From positions 24,479,933 through 24,543,932 of the forward strand of contig OZ021724.1 of assembly GCA_963978545.1 (NCBI GenBank): a stretch of 64,000 nt of DNA, given 5' to 3'. The stretch is from Linyphia triangularis (Eukaryota > Arthropoda > Arachnida > Araneae > Linyphiidae). Made by a program: the position numbers and the translations under genes. Numbering within the stretch: the stretch's first letter is position 1; each line of letters begins with the position of its first letter. This document shows, piece by piece, positions 59,721-64,000 of this stretch. The notes under the pieces are model-generated. The model was not told where the DNA came from, ran no database searches, and saw nothing but the letters and a program-made list of their open reading frames with translations.

Positions 59721-60559
59721 TCAGTGGTAGAAGTGGGGAAAAAAGGTGGGGGGACGGTCAAAAGTTGGTGACAAGTGCACCCCTTCAACGATAAATTTTA
59801 TAATTTCGTTTCTAATAACAATTAAATATAAATAACAATTAAATAAATAACAATCAACTAGTAGAAAGGAAACAATTTTCAACACGAACAAAGGTCCAAA
59901 ATTTATTATTTTAATGAATATTCTGCGACTTAGTTTTTTTACAAGGAAGTAAGAGATGAAGTGAAGTAATAATTCAACATTATATACATAACTGTTTATT
60001 TAGATTTAAATATGGCCTCTAAATAAGCATACTTTCATAAAATTAAATTAATAAGGAATTCAATTTTTTTTTTTAAATACTTTGTCTTTATATTTTTTTC
60101 TAGTTCCTCCAAAGTTAAAATTTGACCAAGTGAAAATACCTATATTTAAAGTAGTATAATACATTTTTATAACACTATGACATAAATAGTTTCTTTTTTC
60201 AGTGACTTAAAACTTTTTCTCAATGTCATTACATTTCGCATTTCCCTACATGCTTGGTATATTTTTTAAGAAGAAAATCTATGCTTAATTAATTTTAGTA
60301 CTATCTAATATCCCATGCCCAGTATTGCTTAATGTTCAAAGAAATTGATAAACAAAATTAGTGATAAAAACTGAAAAATATAGTCGGGAATAAAGAAAAA
60401 AAATTATACAATTTTGAATTACATGACACGTAAGACAGTGATAAGATGAATTTGTTTCAACAATTTTGGCATTGATAGTATATACAAGTATTGTATCATA
60501 CATTCAAAAATTGAAAGTAAAAAAATTGCAAAATGATATTTTACCTTTTTAAAGGAAAT

Positions 60560-60865
60560 GTTTGCATTTTTCAGCTTTCTCGTTTGGCTTCATGGATAAT
60601 TTTTCCTGCACATTTATGAGTTTTACTGGTTTTGTGTTTAAAAATCTGCTTTCTTAAGGATTCTCGTTAGTCAAATTCCTTGTCTCCATGTGGCAAAATG
60701 TTACACCCTACCCATTCGTTAGAAAGTTTCAAACCTTGTTTTTTTCTGGTTCCAAGCTTTTTAGCAGCCTTTTGTATGTGTTGCATCCAAATTTTTGTTC
60801 TTCACAAATAAGCCATGGATACTCGTTGTATTTCTGAAGGTGGGTATCATTTTGTGTCCAATCTT
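60560..60865 (-). pseudogene. hAT transposase N-terminal (zinc-finger region) fossil
   Basis: - strand reading: YNEYPWLICEEQKFGCNTYK, LLKSLEPEKNK, then after a frame change GLKLSNEWVGCNILPHGDKE, a stop, SLRKQIFKHKTSKTHKCAGK. This resembles the TTF/BED-like N-terminal part of KIAA1586-type hAT transposases (L..SLRKKI..H..SKAH). Breaks make it non-functional. No element ends could be assigned, although CAGTGGTAG at 59722 is a candidate. Confidence 0.5.
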
Positions 60866-61494
60866 TGGATAATCATTACTGCAGTGCGTTTTTGCTTACT
60901 GTTGCTGTTACGTGCTAGATTCTCTCTCCACGTGGTCTCTTCAACTTGATGCACTTGCACATTTTCCACTGCTCCTTCCTCAACGTTCTGTAGTGTATCG
61001 GAGTCATTTTTCTTACAGTTTTGAAGCCAAATATATCAATCGCATCTTGTTTTGTACTAGATGGATTACGAATACAAATGCCGTTTAGAATCAGAAGTAA
61101 GAGTTAATGGTTAAGTTGGAGGAATACACGGTTTTCTACTAATAATCAACAAAACGCAAAACATTTTAAAGGAAATGGTCGAGGACAGAACAGGAAATGA
61201 TAGTGCAATAAATATGTCTTTTTCTATCCACTCCTCAATAATCCCAGACAACGGGCGCCGAAACTCGCCGTGCATTTCCAAGAAAAATTGACTGAATCTG
61301 CTTTAAGGTACGTACAAATATTTCTGGTAGCAGAAATTTATTGCAAGCATAACATCAGATTTTGTTTTTTGAATACATTTTTTAGATATGTTTTTTTAAC
61401 TTTAAAAACAAAAAACCTTGATGGATTTTAAGGTAAATAATCGCCTTAGGGACGATGTACAGTTTTCCGTGGGCCTTAAACTCATTACATTTTT
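60866..61494. other. Intergenic, possibly more of the hAT fossil
   Basis: GC content is higher than around it up to about 61280, which would fit further decayed transposase. No motif was recognised. Confidence 0.3.
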
Positions 61495-62117
61495 TACTTT
61501 CAAAATCCATAGGGTATGGATAGCATATTGATCAGCATAACTCCCGAACAAATTGATCTACGATGTTCAAATTTGGTATGTGGGTTACTCGTGGACATGG
61601 GACCTACCATTAAGGTTTTCGTCAAAATCTCGTATGCGCGCATAAGGTAGCTGCTATTGAAAAAAATCATGTTTTTTACTGATTACTAAAAAACGGCTCT
61701 AACGATTTTGATCAAAATCGCTGTGGTAATACCTCTTAAGGTGTTCTAAATACCCCCACCTCCGAAATAGCCATAAAAATGCTTTAATGGAGGAAAAAGT
61801 TTAAAAACGAAGGTCTTCAACACAGAGTTCTCTGCTCTTGAGCACCGCCCATCAACGATTGATTTTTCCTGTTACACGCACAAGAAAGACCTATCGAATA
61901 ATGTGTATCGGATAGCATCGCCAATTTCGCAATCAGGTTTTTATTTTTTTTAAATTTATTTTAGCCCATGTAAAAATTGTCAAAAATATCGCCAAACTGG
62001 ACATTTTTATTTAAATGAGTGAAAATATGAAAACGGTAAATAACACCATAAATTTTAATGCAGAGACCGATATTATAGGGTAATTGAAAGTTGTGCGATG
62101 TTCCACACCCCTAGTTT
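61495..62117 (+). repeat. Repeat R1, copy F
   Basis: TTTTTACTTTCAAAATCC, AACTCCCGAACAAATTGATC, GGGACCTACCATTAAGG, CGCGCATAAGGTAGC and the end GTTCCACACCCCTAGTT. Confidence 0.83.
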
Positions 62118-62234
62118 TAATTGCTATTAGAACGCAAAAATCAAAGGGTTTAAAATGCTAAATTAATTTAAATAATTTGTTAACTTAAAATTTCCCATCT
62201 CCTCCCGAGAAAAATCTCTGCTATATTTTAAATG

Positions 62235-62272
<38 letters not shown>

Positions 62273-62828
62273 CCATGGCGAAAGTTATTACATGGACAAG
62301 GAAAACGTAGCATAAAAAATTTCATTCGCAATTCAGTAAATTTTTAAATCTAGGACTTGAAATTTAAATTTGAAAAAAAACCCAAAAATACAACCCTGGT
62401 CAGTTTTGCTTATTCCGTATAAAAACCTAATTCGCACTTTTTTTATAGCCTTTTTAAATATCGCTATGATTGCAATGGAGAACCAACAAATTTTGAAACG
62501 CTTGGTATTTATTTCTTAACAAATTACTTCAAGGATTTTTACAAAAATTAACTTATCATTTGTTAATCTTATTCTGCTTTGTTGAATATTAATCAGGCGC
62601 CGCTGGTTTTTTCGCTGACAATCCAAGCTCGTTTTACAACTTTTCTTTATTATGAGTTAGCCTTGAAAATGATTTTCTCAAATGACGAATGACATTCGTT
62701 CTGTGTTATAAATAAAAGAACCACGTCTCCTGGTTTGCTAAGCATTCCCCGGGGGTTGGCAAGCGTCAGCGAGCAGGGGGAGGAGCCCTGTAGTGTTGTA
62801 TATAAAAAAACCAAACCGCAATATAATT
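62118..62828. other. Intergenic
   Basis: A poly(A) run of about 28 at 62239-62266. A short GC-rich stretch near 62745-62790 reads as a possible repeat but no second copy was found here. Confidence 0.35.
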
Positions 62829-63210
62829 TTTTACTTTCAATTATAGGGTAATGCAACTATTGTAATCGGAGAAAAAATGTGTCCGCGTCTGTGATCAACA
62901 TAACTCCCGAAAGGAGAGACGATGTTCAACTTTTGAATACGGGTTAGTTGGGCTGCCCATGCGACTTGTCATTAAGGTTTTCATCAAATTAGAGCAAGCA
63001 CATAAGGCAGTAATAATTATAATAATATCGTCAAATATATCGCCAATTTGGAATTGATTTTTGTTCCAATCTAATAATTATCGTTAAGCTGACAATGCTT
63101 TAAAAAAAATAATGAAAATGTGAAAAACAGACTAATCCCTATCAAATTTAAATCCAGTGACCAGTAATAAGTGTAATTGAAAAACTGTGAGATTTTCAAC
63201 ACCCCGACTT
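62829..63210 (+). repeat. Repeat R1, copy G (shortened)
   Basis: TTTACTTTCAATTATAGGG, AACTCCCGAAAGGAGAGACG, GTCATTAAGGTTTTCATC, GTGTAATTGAAAAACTGTG and CAACACCCCGACTTT: same order as other copies, with deletions. Confidence 0.7.
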
Positions 63211-63650
63211 TTTAATATATTTTCAAATATACTTTCTCCGAAATATAACTCAACAATTTGAATTATAAATTTATAATAGCTATAGATTTTTCTGTTACTT
63301 GCAAGATCAGGTATTAAAAAAAGCTCAACTACAAGGTATCTTTTTCTAAAAATAAACGAATCATATATGACCCAGCAAAAACTACTTATAACTGTATCAG
63401 TGGAGTAGCATTATCAGTTATGATATGCTTTCGACAGTTCGGAAAGCTTAACATTCTTTGAGCTGATAAAGAAATAAGATATTTGGACTTATCACTGAAC
63501 AGAGCAGACCATTAAGAGATAGAAATGCCATTTCATAAAATTAAAGAAGAAAACTAAAAAATTCCAACTGCTTATTTTTTTAAAGCACGTTTTATAAAAT
63601 ACTGAGGAGGGCGGAATTCAGAGGAAGTCCTAGTAAGCATCCTTCCCTAT

Positions 63651-64000
63651 TAGAGGTCGGCGATATATCGATACGACGATATTTTTATCGATATTTCGAA
63701 AAAAATATCGATATTGAAAATATCGATAAAAGTCACCGATATTTCAAACATTTTTAGTTTTTTGATAATCGTTCTGTAGTTCCATGTGTTTTTTCGATTT
63801 TATTTATTCCCTTTTCAAAAACTTCAAAACTATAGTTTGAACTTGCCTGAGAGACAGTTAAAACTGCACCAATATTCAATATTTTCCATATACCTAAAAG
63901 CTATTGAAAATTATCTTAATTTTTCTTAGAATCACTGCACCAATTATGCGAAAATATAATTATTATTATTTTTTTCTTTTTTGGTAATAGATCCATTTCA
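63651..64000. mobile_element. hAT MITE, sister of 57760-58472, inverted, cut by window end
   Basis: TAGAGGTCGGCGATATATCG at 63651, then ATCGATA-rich DNA and TTCCATGTGTTTTTTCGAT, matching the right half of the 57.8-kb element in inverse. The other end is beyond 64000. Confidence 0.8.

Noticed and set aside
62650..62856. 68-codon antisense frame over a GC-rich patch
   Set aside because: No family match and no start or splice context. It may be part of an unrecognised repeat.

Overview
This is a 64 kb piece of an AT-rich, intron-rich animal genome. Exons are short (33-369 bp), introns are long, and splice sites are standard GT-AG. DNA transposons, tRNA-derived SINEs and other interspersed repeats are dense. 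The gene structures and repeats fit an arthropod, possibly a chelicerate, but that placement is only an inference from memory. No bacterial, viral or organellar genes, CRISPR arrays or rRNA genes were seen.

The window holds two protein-coding genes that converge. (1) On the + strand, 342-24027, are the last 13 coding exons of a CCDC66 orthologue (centrosome/cilium/microtubule-associated coiled-coil protein). Its 5' part lies outside the window. Reading phase is kept across all 13 exons, giving 849 residues ending in a stop codon. (2) On the - strand, 46805-27773, is a complete 12-exon aldehyde dehydrogenase of the cytosolic ALDH1/retinal-dehydrogenase type. It encodes 493 residues with every catalytic residue in place, a TATA-box promoter near 46.9 kb and a poly(A) signal near 27.7 kb. 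The two 3' ends are about 3 kb apart.

The rest is intron and repeat. Introns of the CCDC66 gene carry at least six hAT-like non-autonomous elements (2.0, 4.9, 12.6, 16.0, 18.7 and 22.1 kb), a TTAA-flanked element (7.8 kb) and a 50-bp mariner-like hairpin (17.1 kb). ALDH introns carry SINEs, two piggyBac-like MITEs of 141-142 bp, a foldback element, and a 2,664-bp transposon at 37793-40456. That transposon has about 320-bp terminal inverted repeats, a perfect 8-bp target duplication, and a broken ORF of a family I know only as uncharacterised multicopy proteins. It sits inside another repeat whose empty site can be read from sister copies. From 47 to 64 kb there is no gene. This stretch is a nest of repeats: a 4.3-kb hAT element with an 8-bp duplication and transposase remnants, a 713-bp hAT MITE, seven window-wide copies of a 0.6-0.8 kb repeat (two forming a large inverted pair), SINEs and a second hAT transposase fossil.

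The items most worth a second look are the 37.8-40.5 kb transposon, a set of 57-59 bp TSD-flanked insertions that are just the 3' core domain of a SINE family, and the SINE insertions that reuse GGTT-containing targets.
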